Assembly: GCA_963791885.1 (NCBI GenBank)
Contig: CAWBUL010000005.1
Span: 620,001-684,000 of the forward strand
Direction of reading: 5' to 3'
Source: CAVSUZ01 sp963791885
GTDB lineage: Bacteria; Pseudomonadota; Alphaproteobacteria; Acetobacterales; Acetobacteraceae
DNA length: 64,000 bases
The notes below the pieces were generated by a model, which saw nothing but the letters and a program-made list of their open reading frames with translations, did not search any database and had not been told where the DNA came from. The translations under genes and the position numbers were made by a program. Shown here in pieces: positions 25,751 through 35,255 of this stretch. Numbering within the stretch: position 1 is the stretch's first letter; every line of letters starts with the position of its first letter.

Positions 25751-26653
25751 ATGCCCCACCGCATCCTTTTCACCGGCGGCACCGGCAAAGCCGGCCGCCA
25801 CGTCCTTCCCATGCTTCTCAGCCACGGCTACGAGATCCTGAACTTCGACCTCAACCCGTTCGACCACCCCGGCATTTTCTCCCTGATCGGGGACGTCACC
25901 GACGAGGCGCAGGTCTTCAACGCGATGACCATGCATTTCGGCCGCACGGGCCTGGCCGCCGGAAAGCCGCCGGGCCCGGTCGATGCCGTCGTGCACTTTG
26001 CCGCCTTGCCGCGCATCTTCATCAAGTCCGACAACGAGACGTACCGCGTCAACGTGATGGGCACATACAACGTCATCGAAGCGGCTATGAAGCTCGGTGT
26101 TCGCAAGGTCGTCATTGCATCCAGCGAAACCACCTACGGCGTCTGCTTCGCCGAAGGCGACAAAGACTTCCACCACTTCCCGCTGGAGGAAGACTACGAC
26201 ACCGATCCGATGGACAGCTACGGCCTCTCGAAAGTCGTCAACGAAAAAACCGCCCGTGCCTTCGCCATGCGCTTCGGCGCCGACATCTACGCGCTGCGCA
26301 TTGGCAACGTGATCGAGCCGCACGAATACGCCCGCTTCCGCGGCTTCGTCGCCGATCCGCCCTCACGCAAGCGCAACGCCTGGAGCTATATCGATGCCCG
26401 CGATCTCGGCCAAATCGTCCATCTCTGCCTGCAGAAGGACGGCCTCGGCTTTCAGGTCTTCAACGCCGCCAACGACACCATCACCGCCGATCTTCCCACC
26501 GCGGCGTTCCTGGCGAAATACTGCCCCAATACGCCTGTTACCCGGCCGCTCACCGCCAACGAAGCACCGCTGTCCAACCGCAAGGCGCGCGAAATCCTCG
26601 GCTTCAAGGAACAGCACAACTGGCGCGACGAACTGAAGAAGCTGAACGCCTGA
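25751..26653 (+). CDS. NAD-dependent epimerase/dehydratase family protein
   Basis: 300 residues of the extended SDR fold. N-terminal FTGGTGKAGRHVLP (Gly-rich dinucleotide motif), DAVVHFAALPRIF, and the catalytic SSETTYG / YGLSK (Ser, Tyr, Lys) seen as SSETTYGV and SYGLSKVVNEK. Substrate is likely a nucleotide sugar or an aldonate-type sugar, but cannot be settled. Starts 97 bp after the zinc-finger gene's 5' end on the opposite strand; its stop touches the GMC oxidoreductase stop (1-bp gap). Confidence 0.88.
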   Translation: MPHRILFTGGTGKAGRHVLPMLLSHGYEILNFDLNPFDHPGIFSLIGDVTDEAQVFNAMTMHFGRTGLAAGKPPGPVDAVVHFAALPRIFIKSDNETYRVNVMGTYNVIEAAMKLGVRKVVIASSETTYGVCFAEGDKDFHHFPLEEDYDTDPMDSYGLSKVVNEKTARAFAMRFGADIYALRIGNVIEPHEYARFRGFVADPPSRKRNAWSYIDARDLGQIVHLCLQKDGLGFQVFNAANDTITADLPTAAFLAKYCPNTPVTRPLTANEAPLSNRKAREILGFKEQHNWRDELKKLNA

Positions 26654-26654
26654 T

Positions 26655-28361
26655 TCAACCTTCCGCCAGAATCGCGTCCGCAATCTTCTCCGCCGTCATC
26701 AGCACCGGGATGTTCGTATTGGCGCACGGCACGACCGGAAAGATCGACGCGTCCACCACCCGCAGCCCCGCGACGCCGCGCACGCGCCCGGTGGGATCGG
26801 TGACCGCCATCTGATCATCCGCCGCGCCCATCCGACACGAACACGAAGCGTGCCATACACCGATCGCTGCCTGACGAATGAACGCCTCCAGCTTCTCGTC
26901 GTCGCGCATCACCTCGTCGAACCGGAACCCCTCGATCACATAGCGATCGAGCAGCCAACTCCGCAGCGCACCCGGACCATCCATCATCTTTGCGATCACC
27001 TGCGTGGTGATCCGGTTCTTCGTGTTCACCACCCCGATCCGCCGCACGCGGTCGCTGTAGCAGGCCGGGAACGGATCGGTCGCGACCTCCCGCATCGGCG
27101 TACTCTGCTGGATCGCACCCAACCGGCGGAACCCGTCCATCAACCGCTCCATATCGCGGCTGTCGGACAGCAGATTGAACGCCACCACCGGCTCCGCATC
27201 CGGGTCGGGCGACGCCAATTGCACCCGCCCCGCCTCGGAATAGGTTCTGTTGACGAACAGCACGAAGGACGCGATCTGCTCGCCCACTGCGTGCCACGCC
27301 GACCGGCTGAGGCACGCGACAAACATATCCCCCGCCGGCGCGCCGGGCAGCCCGGACGAGTAGCGCATCGCCACCTGAATGTGCCGCCGCGTGGAGCGCA
27401 TATCCATCCGCGCTCGCCGCTTGATGAACGACGCAAGCGCGACCGATGGATGATCCATCAACCGGGCGCCAACGCCGGGCAGATTGACCCGCACCTCGAT
27501 TCCCAGCGCGCGCAGATCGCCGGCCGGCCCGATCCCTGCGCGCAGCAGATGCGCCGGACTGTGAATGGCGCCGCTGCACAGGATCACCTCGCGCCCGCGA
27601 AACTCCACCTCTCGCCCGCGAACAGTCGCGCGAACCCCCGTGCACACCGCCCCATCGAACAGCAGCCCACGCACCACGGTGTCGGTGCTGATCGTCAGGT
27701 TCGTCCGCGCCCGTGTCGCCCGATCCAGATAACCGATCGCTGCGGAAACGCGCTGCTCATCTCGGTTGGATATCGTGACCGGGAAATACCCATCCTCGAA
27801 CGCGCCGTTCTGGTCCGCCAGAAGCTTGATGCCCGCCTTCTCGAACCCTGCCGCGACGCCGCGCGCATGCGCACACCAACGCTCGCGCGGAACACGCCGG
27901 ATAGGAATCCGGCCGTCCTTTCCGTGCAGGGGACCATCGAAATCCAGGTCCCGTTCGACTTTGAGGAAGTACGGCAGCACGTCGTCCCAGCCCCAACCCG
28001 TCGCTCCGCGCGCCTCCCACTCCGCGTAATCCGTCGGCGCACCGCGATTGGCCATCTGCCCGTTGATCGACGACCCACCGCCCAGCACCCGCGCCTGCTC
28101 ATATTTGCGTAGGGGCGGCAGGTCGGCCGGATTGTTGTGAGAGATCGGCTGCGTCCGAACCTTCAGCTCGGTCCAGTGAAAGCGGGGATCGAAATAGGCC
28201 GTCCCCGGGTAGCTGTCGGAAATCTCGGGCGGGACATTGTCCTCCGGCGTGTCCTGTCCGGCTTCACACAGCAGCACGGTGTGGCTGCTGCGCGCCGACA
28301 GGCGGTTTGCCAGCACCGATCCCGCCGACCCGCCGCCCACGATGATCGTGTCGTACTCCAT
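26655..28361 (-). CDS. GMC-family FAD oxidoreductase (choline dehydrogenase-like)
   Basis: 568 residues. FAD-binding GGGSAGSVLANRLS at the N terminus, the GMC signature VLGGGSSINGQ, the second signature GAIHSPAHLLRAGIGP, and the C-terminal His pair (WHASCSCRMG for the catalytic His and PCANTNIPVLMTAEKIAD). GMC enzymes oxidise primary alcohols such as choline or polyethylene glycols. Substrate not determinable. It is divergent from prfC, with 93 bp between the starts that hold a terminator hairpin. Confidence 0.93.
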   Translation of the reverse strand: MEYDTIIVGGGSAGSVLANRLSARSSHTVLLCEAGQDTPEDNVPPEISDSYPGTAYFDPRFHWTELKVRTQPISHNNPADLPPLRKYEQARVLGGGSSINGQMANRGAPTDYAEWEARGATGWGWDDVLPYFLKVERDLDFDGPLHGKDGRIPIRRVPRERWCAHARGVAAGFEKAGIKLLADQNGAFEDGYFPVTISNRDEQRVSAAIGYLDRATRARTNLTISTDTVVRGLLFDGAVCTGVRATVRGREVEFRGREVILCSGAIHSPAHLLRAGIGPAGDLRALGIEVRVNLPGVGARLMDHPSVALASFIKRRARMDMRSTRRHIQVAMRYSSGLPGAPAGDMFVACLSRSAWHAVGEQIASFVLFVNRTYSEAGRVQLASPDPDAEPVVAFNLLSDSRDMERLMDGFRRLGAIQQSTPMREVATDPFPACYSDRVRRIGVVNTKNRITTQVIAKMMDGPGALRSWLLDRYVIEGFRFDEVMRDDEKLEAFIRQAAIGVWHASCSCRMGAADDQMAVTDPTGRVRGVAGLRVVDASIFPVVPCANTNIPVLMTAEKIADAILAEG

Positions 28362-28408
28362 TTCCTCCGCCCTACCGCCTTTCGGCGTCCTTCCCTATAT
28401 GTCTCTCA

Positions 28409-28436
28409 AGCGCCGGGCTCCCACCCGGCGCTTTTT
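28409..28436 (+). terminator. Intrinsic terminator hairpin just upstream of prfC
   Basis: AGCGCCGGG (28409-28417), loop CTCCCA, then CCCGGCGCT (28424-28432) form a perfect 9-bp GC-rich stem followed by TTTTT on the plus strand. It reads as a terminator only on the plus strand, yet the only plus-strand gene nearby is prfC, whose ATG is 19 bp downstream. Either it stops a leader transcript (attenuation) or prfC is transcribed from within the short gap after it. Confidence 0.75.
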
Positions 28437-28454
28437 GCGACCCGAAAGACACTA

Positions 28455-30005
28455 ATGCCCGACCTCACCGGCCCGCTCGCCACCGAAATTGCCCGCCGGC
28501 GCACCTTCGCCATCATCTCCCACCCTGACGCCGGCAAGACCACCCTGACCGAGCACCTGCTTCGCGCCGGCGGCGCCATTCAGCTTGCCGGCAACGTCCG
28601 CGCCAAGGGCGAGCGCCGCCGCACTCGTTCCGACTGGATGTCCATCGAGCGCGAACGCGGTATCTCCGTCGTCACCTCCGTCATGACTTTCGAATACGCC
28701 GGCTGCGTCTTCAACCTGCTCGACACCCCCGGCCACGAGGACTTCTCCGAGGACACCTACCGCACCCTCACCGCCGTCAACTCCGCCGTCATGGTCATCG
28801 ACGCCGCCAAGGGCATCGAGGAACGCACCCGCAAGCTCTTCGAGATCTGCCGCCTGCGCGACATCCCGATCATCACTTTCATCAACAAGATGGATCGCGA
28901 ATCGCGCGACCCGTTCGAGCTGCTGGATGAGATCGCTTCCACCCTCGCGCTCGACACGGCGCCGGTGACCTGGCCGGTCGGCCGCGCTGCCGAGTTCGCC
29001 GGCACCTACGATCTGCGCGCGCGCGCCATGCATCTTGCAGCCGAGCTGCCGCAATCCGATCCGCGCCTGGTTGCGTTGGGCGACGAGCTCGATCTGGTCC
29101 GCGCCGCCTTGCCGGAATTCGATACCGAGGCCTTTGCTGAAGGCCACCTCACCCCCGTCTATTTCGGCAGCGCGATCAAATCCATTGGCGTGTCCGACCT
29201 GCTGGACGGCCTCGCGGAATACGGTCCCCGCCCACGCGCCCAAGCCGCCGATCGCCGAACCGTTCAGGCTGACGAACCCAGTCTCACCGCGCTCGTGTTC
29301 AAGATCCAGGCGAACATGGACCCTAACCACCGGGACCGCATCGCCTTCGCCCGCGTGTGCTCCGGTCGGCTGACGCGCGGCATGCGGCTCAAGCAGGTGC
29401 GCACGGGCAAGATGATCCCTCTGCACGCACCGCAATTCTTCTTCGCCCGCGAGCGCGAGATCGCTGACGAGGCCTTCGCCGGCGACGTCGTCGGCATCCC
29501 CAACCACGGCACGTTGCGCATCGGCGACACGCTGACCGACGGAGCGGACCTGAACTTCGTTGGCGTGCCTTACTTCGCGCCGGAAATCCTTCGCCGTGTG
29601 CGGCTGGACGATGCGATGAAGGCCAAAAAGCTGAGGCAGGCGCTCTCTGAACTGGCCGAGGAGGGCGTGGTCCAGCTCTTCCGTCCGCAGGACGGGTCAC
29701 CGCCCATCGTTGGCGTCGTCGGCACCTTGCAGCTCGATGTCATGCAGGCACGACTGAAAGCCGAATACGGCGTCGCGACCGGATTCGAGACAGCGTCCTA
29801 TTCCCTCGCGCGTTGGATCTCCTCATCGGACGCTGCCGTCCTCGCGCGCTTCATCGCCGATAACCGCTCAGCTATCGCCGATGACATCGATGGCGACCCG
29901 GTATTTCTCGCGACCTCGGCCTTCATGATGCGCCGCGCGGCCGAGCTTAATCCCGCCATCACCTTCCGCGACGTAAAGGACATGCGGGTGCTGGAAGCGG
30001 CCTGA
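28455..30005 (+). CDS. prfC: Peptide chain release factor 3
   Basis: 517 residues, a translational GTPase. G1 HPDAGKTTLTEHLL, G2 in ERERGISVVTSVM, G3 DTPGHEDFSEDTYRTL, G4 NKMDRESRDPFELLDEI; the beta-barrel domains follow and the end VKDMRVLEAA is close to the family. RF3 recycles class I release factors from the ribosome. The ATG at 28455 follows the terminator by 19 bp. A longer in-frame start (28137) would read through the GMC promoter region and hairpin and is rejected. Confidence 0.93.
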   Translation: MPDLTGPLATEIARRRTFAIISHPDAGKTTLTEHLLRAGGAIQLAGNVRAKGERRRTRSDWMSIERERGISVVTSVMTFEYAGCVFNLLDTPGHEDFSEDTYRTLTAVNSAVMVIDAAKGIEERTRKLFEICRLRDIPIITFINKMDRESRDPFELLDEIASTLALDTAPVTWPVGRAAEFAGTYDLRARAMHLAAELPQSDPRLVALGDELDLVRAALPEFDTEAFAEGHLTPVYFGSAIKSIGVSDLLDGLAEYGPRPRAQAADRRTVQADEPSLTALVFKIQANMDPNHRDRIAFARVCSGRLTRGMRLKQVRTGKMIPLHAPQFFFAREREIADEAFAGDVVGIPNHGTLRIGDTLTDGADLNFVGVPYFAPEILRRVRLDDAMKAKKLRQALSELAEEGVVQLFRPQDGSPPIVGVVGTLQLDVMQARLKAEYGVATGFETASYSLARWISSSDAAVLARFIADNRSAIADDIDGDPVFLATSAFMMRRAAELNPAITFRDVKDMRVLEAA

Positions 30006-30006
30006 C

Positions 30007-30903
30007 CTACACCTTCTCCGTCGAGGCCGCGTAGATCTCCGCAATCGACTTCGCCAGCGCCGCATTGAACTCCGCGTCGCTCATCTGCTGCGTCAACCCT
30101 TCCGTGAGCGCGCGGGAGAAGCTCGCAATCATGCCGTGGTTCTTTGCCAATCGCGCACACGCCTCCGCCCGCGTGTAGCCGCCCGATAGCGCGACCACTC
30201 TGACAACGCGTGGGTGCTCGATGAGCGCCATATAGAGATCGGGATCGTCCGGAAGAGTCAGTTTCAGCATCACCTGCCGGTCAGCCGACAACCCATCGAC
30301 TTTGCGCAGCAGCGCGTCGCGGAGCTTCGTCTCGGCCGCTCTCTTCTCGGGGCTGTTCACCAGCACCTCGGGTTCGACGATCGGGATCAGCCCTTGCGCC
30401 GAGATCCGCGCGGCAATCTCGAACTGCTGATCGACGATGGCACCGACACCACTGTCCGACGCCAGGTTAATAACGGAGCGCATTTTCGTCCCGAACACGC
30501 CCAACTTCACCGCGCGACTGAGAAGGGGATCCAGTTTGGTCATCGGCTTCATCAGGCGAACGCCATCTCGCTCCGCGTCGAGGCCCTCATCGACCTTCAC
30601 GAACGGCACTACGCCTCGATCTTCCCACAAATATGTGGGCGAGGGCTTTCCTTTTATCTCGCCATCCATGGTGCGTTCGAACAGGATGGTCCCGATGACG
30701 CTGGCCCCCGTGAATGCCGGCGCGGTGATGATGCGCACCCGCATTTCGTGCATCAGCCTGAACATCTCCTCTTCGCCGCTATAGGCGCTGTCCGGGATAC
30801 CATACAGCCGCAACGCCCCGGGCGTGGACCCGCCGCTCTGGTCAAGCGCCGCGATGAAACCCTTCTTCCGGGCCATCTGGTCGAACATCTTCCCTCTATC
30901 CAT
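30007..30903 (-). CDS. Class I fructose-bisphosphate aldolase
   Basis: 298 residues from the ATG at 30901-30903 (GAGGGG 6 bp upstream). KGFIAALDQSGGSTPGALRLYG at the N terminus is a hallmark, with KVDEGLD, GTKMRSVINL, VEPEVLV and VMLKLTLP (the Lys region of the Schiff base). Class I enzymes cleave fructose 1,6-bisphosphate without a metal ion. Convergent with prfC, whose stop lies 1 bp away. The gene points away from the glucokinase gene, and the two together suggest a glycolysis unit. Confidence 0.9.
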   Translation of the reverse strand: MDRGKMFDQMARKKGFIAALDQSGGSTPGALRLYGIPDSAYSGEEEMFRLMHEMRVRIITAPAFTGASVIGTILFERTMDGEIKGKPSPTYLWEDRGVVPFVKVDEGLDAERDGVRLMKPMTKLDPLLSRAVKLGVFGTKMRSVINLASDSGVGAIVDQQFEIAARISAQGLIPIVEPEVLVNSPEKRAAETKLRDALLRKVDGLSADRQVMLKLTLPDDPDLYMALIEHPRVVRVVALSGGYTRAEACARLAKNHGMIASFSRALTEGLTQQMSDAEFNAALAKSIAEIYAASTEKV

Positions 30904-31042
30904 GGCCACCCCCTCAGTTCCGTCGAGGGTTCTTCCCTATCACGATCCGCGCCCGTCGTCTCCCGGCCGCGCGCAGGGTTGGTGTGGCGGCTGCGCCCAA
31001 AATAAGACTATAACAGGCGCTCAGTCTCCCGGAGTAACGCCC

Positions 31043-32032
31043 ATGCTGATTGCCGGCGATATTGGCGGCACGAAGACATTGCTCGCGCTCTACTCGCCGG
31101 AGCAAGGACCGCGAAAGCCTCTCGCGGAGAAGCTCTATCACAGCGCGGAGTTCAAATCGCTGGACGATATCGTGCGCGCGTTCACGGCGGAGACGGGGGC
31201 GAAAGTCAGGGCCGCCTGCTTCGACGTCGCGGGGCCTGTGATCGCCGGGCGTGCCCATCTGACGAACCTGCCGTGGAATCTGGAAGAAAGCGCGATGCAG
31301 CAGGCGCTCGGACTGGAGCAGGTGACGCTGATGAACGATTTGAAGGCCGTGGCATATGCGGTCCCGCGCCTTGCGGATCAGGATCTTCACGTCATCAGCC
31401 CGGGCACCCCCGAACCGCACGGCCAGATCGCTGTGATTGCACCTGGAACCGGGCTGGGTGAAGCGTTTCTGGTCTGGAACGGCACGGACTACATCGCCGG
31501 CGCGTCGGAAGGAGGTCACGCGGATTTCGGGCCCAACGACGACATCCAGGGCGAGTTATGGCACGCGCTGCGCAAGAAGTTTGGGCATGTGTCGCTGGAG
31601 CGTGTCTGCTCCGGCATTGGCATTCCCAATATCTACGACTTCCTCCGCGAGTCGGAATTCGCGCCGGAGGCGCCCGAATTCGCAGCGCAGATGGCCGACA
31701 CGCATGATCGCACGCCGTTGATCATGGGCGCGGCGGAGAAGGACACCGGGAACAAGCTCGCGACGAAAACGCTGGAGATCTTCGTGGCGATCCTGGCGGC
31801 CGAGGCGGGAAATCTGGCCTTGAAGTTTCTGGCCTCAGGCGGGGTCTATCTGGCCGGCGGCATTCCGCCTCGGATCCTGCCGCATCTGGGGGCGGAGCAA
31901 TTCATGCCGGTGTTTGCGAACAAGGGCAGGCTGGGGGCGTTCCTGCGCAACGTCCCGGTAAAGGTGGTTACCAGCGATGCTGCATTGCAAGGCGCGGCGA
32001 TGTTCGGATTGGACCGGCTGCAGGCAAAGTAA
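31043..32032 (+). CDS. glk: Glucokinase
   Basis: 329 residues from ATG 31043 (CCCGGAG upstream). ATP-phosphate motif LIAGDIGGTKTLLAL, VIAPGTGLGEAFLVW, catalytic MNDLKAVAYAV with Asp, and SEGGHADFGPND (the glucose-binding Glu/Gly/His) are those of proteobacterial Glk. The C-terminal VYLAGGIPPRIL is also typical. It phosphorylates glucose to glucose 6-phosphate. A longer frame from 30824 crosses the aldolase start region and is rejected. Confidence 0.93.
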   Translation: MLIAGDIGGTKTLLALYSPEQGPRKPLAEKLYHSAEFKSLDDIVRAFTAETGAKVRAACFDVAGPVIAGRAHLTNLPWNLEESAMQQALGLEQVTLMNDLKAVAYAVPRLADQDLHVISPGTPEPHGQIAVIAPGTGLGEAFLVWNGTDYIAGASEGGHADFGPNDDIQGELWHALRKKFGHVSLERVCSGIGIPNIYDFLRESEFAPEAPEFAAQMADTHDRTPLIMGAAEKDTGNKLATKTLEIFVAILAAEAGNLALKFLASGGVYLAGGIPPRILPHLGAEQFMPVFANKGRLGAFLRNVPVKVVTSDAALQGAAMFGLDRLQAK

Positions 32033-32055
32033 CCCGCGGTCGTGCTCGCTCGCGA

Positions 32056-33066
32056 TCACTCATAGTGAAGGTCGCGCACCTTCCCACGAAACACGAGATA
32101 CTGGTACCCGTTGTAGAAAATCATGATCGGGATGAGCAGGCCGATACCGACCATCATGAATACTAATGTCAAGCTATCGGCTGCTGCCTCTTGCGCGGTG
32201 AGGCCGCCAGGAACGATGTACGGATAAAAGCTCGCGGCGAGTCCGATCAATGAGCCGACGTAGATGCCAACCGTCCACAGCATCGGCGCCATTTCATGCC
32301 GGTGTACCAAGGCTCGTGCAAGCATCGCGGCACAGATCATGGCAAACGCTGGCGGAAGGACGAAGAAGGTCGCCACGCCATGACCGAACCACTTCTGCTC
32401 CACGTAGGGGTAGCGGATCGGCGTCCAGATCGAAATGCCCGCGGCCGCGACCAGCATCAATGCCCCGGCGATCCACGCCATGCCAACAGCATGCATCTGC
32501 TGATCGCCTTCCGTCTTGATGATAAGATAGGTGGCGCCCAGCAAGCAGTACCCGAACACGACACCCACGGCCACAATGACCGAAAATCCGGAGAACCAGT
32601 CGAATGGCCCTCCGACAAACTGACCGTTTTGAACCTGCGTTCCGCTGATCAGTCCGCCAAGTGCGAAGCCCTGGCAAATGGCCGCAACGAGACTGCCCAA
32701 ACCGAAGCACAGATCCCATATGCGCCGCCGGTTGGCATGCGCGCGGAACTCGAATGAGACGCCGCGCAGTGCCAGCGCGAAGATCATCGTGATGATCGGC
32801 AGATACAGGGAATGCAGAGCGACGCCGTAGGCGACCGGGAAGGCGCCGAAGAGTGCGCCGCCCAGAACGATCAGCCAGGTCTCATTGGCGTCCCAAACCG
32901 TGGAAAGGCTTGCCAGCATGATCCCGCGCCTCTCCTGTTCTTTCACAAACAGGGAAAGCACGCCGATCCCAAGATCGAATCCATCCAGTACGACATAAAA
33001 TGTGAGAAACAGCCCGAGGAAGCCGAGCCAGACATCGACCAGGAACAGATGCACGGCGTTGTCCAT
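32056..33066 (-). CDS. cydB: Cytochrome bd-type quinol oxidase subunit II
   Basis: 336 residues, about eight to nine membrane helices (DVWLGFLGLFLTFYVVLDGFDLG at the start is the subunit II signature). Together with subunit I it forms a terminal oxidase that oxidises quinol and reduces oxygen with high affinity; the pair lacks a CydX-like small protein that I can find. Starts 21 bp after the subunit I stop. Conserved WDANETWLIVLGGALFGAFP and FRAHANRRRIWD present. Confidence 0.93.
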   Translation of the reverse strand: MDNAVHLFLVDVWLGFLGLFLTFYVVLDGFDLGIGVLSLFVKEQERRGIMLASLSTVWDANETWLIVLGGALFGAFPVAYGVALHSLYLPIITMIFALALRGVSFEFRAHANRRRIWDLCFGLGSLVAAICQGFALGGLISGTQVQNGQFVGGPFDWFSGFSVIVAVGVVFGYCLLGATYLIIKTEGDQQMHAVGMAWIAGALMLVAAAGISIWTPIRYPYVEQKWFGHGVATFFVLPPAFAMICAAMLARALVHRHEMAPMLWTVGIYVGSLIGLAASFYPYIVPGGLTAQEAAADSLTLVFMMVGIGLLIPIMIFYNGYQYLVFRGKVRDLHYE

Positions 33067-33087
33067 GTTCCGTCTCCGTCGTGATGC

Positions 33088-34494
33088 TTACGCTTTGTAG
33101 ACGCTCGCGCGATGCCCTTCGCGATCCTGAATCCGCGTCTCCAGTTCCGGCGCCTTCAATGTCAGGTCCGGTCCTTGCCGGATCAGGCGGAGAGCGAAGA
33201 CGATGAAGGCTATAAACAGAATCACATAGAGCAGAATAAAGCCCGCGAGCGTATAGCCGACGCTGGCAGCGGGTACGACCGACGCCCCCTGCTGCGTGCG
33301 GAGTATATTGTAGATGACCCAGGGCTGGCGGCCAACCTCCCGCACTGCCCAGCCCATATCCACTGCGATGTAGCCCAGTGGGATGGAAGCGACCCAGGCT
33401 CGCAGCAGCCACCGGTTGGAGGTAATCAGGTTGGGCGTCAGCCATCCTCGCCACCAGGCCCAAATGCTCCAGAGCATCAGGAAGAAGAACAGGAAGCCGA
33501 TCCCGGCCATAATGCGGAACGCGTAGAAGATGACCGGCAGGGCCGGCGGTTGGTCCTGCGGTGGAAACGCCGTCAGTCCGGTCACCTGGCCTGCGAAGTG
33601 ACCTGTCGCGAGAAAAGGCAGCACGCCCGGAATTTCCAGCGACCAGTCGTTCCGCTGCTTCGCTTTGTCCGGCCAAGCGATCAGGGCCCACGGCGCCGAG
33701 GTGCCAGGCGCGTTCGTGTTCCACCAACCCTCAATCGCGGCGCCTTTTGCCGGCTGATCCGCAAACACGGACTTGCCGCTTCCGTCGCCCAGATAGATTT
33801 GCAGCGGCGTGATGATGATCGCGAGGCCGATCGCCAGCAGCCAGGATCGCCTGAAGAACACGACATTGCGCCCCTTCAGGATGTACCACGCACTGATACC
33901 GCCAATCACGAACAGGCTGGTCTCCAGCGCCGCCACTTCCATGTGCGACGTGCCCCAGGGCATGTCGGGGTTGAAGATGGCTTGCAGATAATTGTCGACG
34001 ACGTATTGGCCGTTTTCCATATGGCCGCCCGCTGGCGTCTGCAGCCAGGAATTGGCGACGAGGATCCAGAATGCCGACATCGATGCGCCGAACGCGACCA
34101 TGCAGGTCGCAAAAAAATGCATCGGGCGTGGCACACGCTGCCAGCCAAACATGGCAATGCCGAGGAAGCCGGCTTCCAGCATGAACGCCATCGCGCCTTC
34201 GAACCCGAGCATGTTGCCAAAAAAACCACCGGCAACCCTGGTGAATGGCGCCCAGTTGGTGCCGAATTCGAACTCCAGCGGCACGCCGGTGACAACGCCG
34301 ACCCCGAAATTCAGGAGGAACAGCCGGGCCCAAAAGCGTGCATGGTGATACCAGGCGATATCGTTCGTTCGCAGCCACATCGCTTCCGTGACCACCAGGA
34401 AGAGCGATAAGCCAATCGTCAAAACCGGCCACAGGATGTGGAACGACGTGGTGATCGCGAACTGAAGGCGGGAGAGAAGGACGTATGCGGGCAT
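33088..34494 (-). CDS. cydA: Cytochrome bd-type quinol oxidase subunit I (CIO-like)
   Basis: 468 residues from ATG 34492-34494. Haem-ligand His in SRLQFAITTSFHILWP, HMEVAALETSLFV, and GRQPWVIYNILRTQQG, the GRQPW motif of subunit I. The length is short and the quinol loop reduced, as in cyanide-insensitive oxidases of acetic acid bacteria. A longer start would add 19 residues of no similarity. The 5' neighbour is a GFA-family gene, 96 bp upstream. Expression regulation not visible. Confidence 0.93.
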   Translation of the reverse strand: MPAYVLLSRLQFAITTSFHILWPVLTIGLSLFLVVTEAMWLRTNDIAWYHHARFWARLFLLNFGVGVVTGVPLEFEFGTNWAPFTRVAGGFFGNMLGFEGAMAFMLEAGFLGIAMFGWQRVPRPMHFFATCMVAFGASMSAFWILVANSWLQTPAGGHMENGQYVVDNYLQAIFNPDMPWGTSHMEVAALETSLFVIGGISAWYILKGRNVVFFRRSWLLAIGLAIIITPLQIYLGDGSGKSVFADQPAKGAAIEGWWNTNAPGTSAPWALIAWPDKAKQRNDWSLEIPGVLPFLATGHFAGQVTGLTAFPPQDQPPALPVIFYAFRIMAGIGFLFFFLMLWSIWAWWRGWLTPNLITSNRWLLRAWVASIPLGYIAVDMGWAVREVGRQPWVIYNILRTQQGASVVPAASVGYTLAGFILLYVILFIAFIVFALRLIRQGPDLTLKAPELETRIQDREGHRASVYKA

Positions 34495-34590
34495 AGCTTG
34501 GCTCCCCGGACCGCCTTTGAGGGAAGGGCATCTATCGCCTTCCGGCGCCAACGTTCAAGAGGGAAGGAAGAAGGGCAGAGCCTGGAGTGC

Positions 34591-35010
34591 TCAGCGATGG
34601 ATCAATGCAGGCATCCAGTTTGCGGCCCGGCGTGACAATCGGGTTTCAATTGTCTCGTCCTCGAAGTCATGGATAAGGGGATCCGATGCAAACTTCTCGC
34701 GGTCGTCCAGGCAATTCACATTGACCACCGCCCGCGTTCCAGACGGCATGTCTGCGACCGCTGCGATGAACACGCCGCAACGCCGGCAGATCAGAAAATC
34801 ACACGTCTTGGTACCGAAGCGATAATTCTCCACCAAAGACCAGTCATCCGCCCGGACGTCGAAGTGGCCCGCACTGTCAGCGACAATGCGTGGGCGATGG
34901 CTGCGGCAAAATGAGCAGGTACATCCACGCAGCGGTTGATCCTCTGGCGGCGTCGATAGCCGCAGGCGAACGTGGATATTGCCGCAATGGCAACCGCCCA
35001 GGTGCTCCAT
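34591..35010 (-). CDS. GFA-family (glutathione-dependent formaldehyde-activating type) protein
   Basis: 139 residues with the CENP-V/GFA zinc-binding pattern: GGCHCGNIHVRLRL near the start, CTCSFCRSHRP, then ICRRCGVFIAAV. Zinc and iron bind the three pairs of Cys. Known members activate formaldehyde with glutathione, but many of the family have no tested function, so only the fold is confidently assigned. Confidence 0.85.
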   Translation of the reverse strand: MEHLGGCHCGNIHVRLRLSTPPEDQPLRGCTCSFCRSHRPRIVADSAGHFDVRADDWSLVENYRFGTKTCDFLICRRCGVFIAAVADMPSGTRAVVNVNCLDDREKFASDPLIHDFEDETIETRLSRRAANWMPALIHR

Positions 35011-35055
35011 CCCGTCTATGTCGGTAGCTGAACTAACGTTGTCAAGCGGTTCAGC

Positions 35056-35214
35056 TCACCAGTAAATGAACGGTGCCCAGATAATGACGATCAGGAGCAG
35101 GATGCCGAAACCGCTGCTCGGGTAATAGCCCCAGCCCCATGTCCGGCTATACGGCCAGGTCGGCAGGGCAACAATCAAAAGCAGCAGCAGGATAGCGAGA
35201 AGAACGGCTATCAC
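35056..35214 (-). CDS. DUF3309 small membrane protein
   Basis: 52 residues with two hydrophobic stretches (AVLLAILLLLLLIVALPTWP and FGILLLIVIIWAPF) around WGWGYYPSSG. The central W-P-Y-S-R-x-W-G-W-G-Y-x-P-S pattern is that of DUF3309, a short protein common in proteobacteria and often next to CsbD-like genes. GTG start at 35212-35214 with AGGAGG in front. Function unknown. It is too short for most gene finders and sits 41 bp downstream of the CsbD-like gene. Confidence 0.8.
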   Translation of the reverse strand: MIAVLLAILLLLLIVALPTWPYSRTWGWGYYPSSGFGILLLIVIIWAPFIYW

Positions 35215-35255
35215 CGCTTCTCGCCTCCTGCTCTTTCACTGCCTTAGTCTGGAGT

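Noticed and set aside
26850..28112. 420-codon frame opposite the GMC oxidoreductase
   Set aside because: Arg/Pro-rich antisense shadow, typical of GC-rich codon use. The GMC frame has all family motifs.
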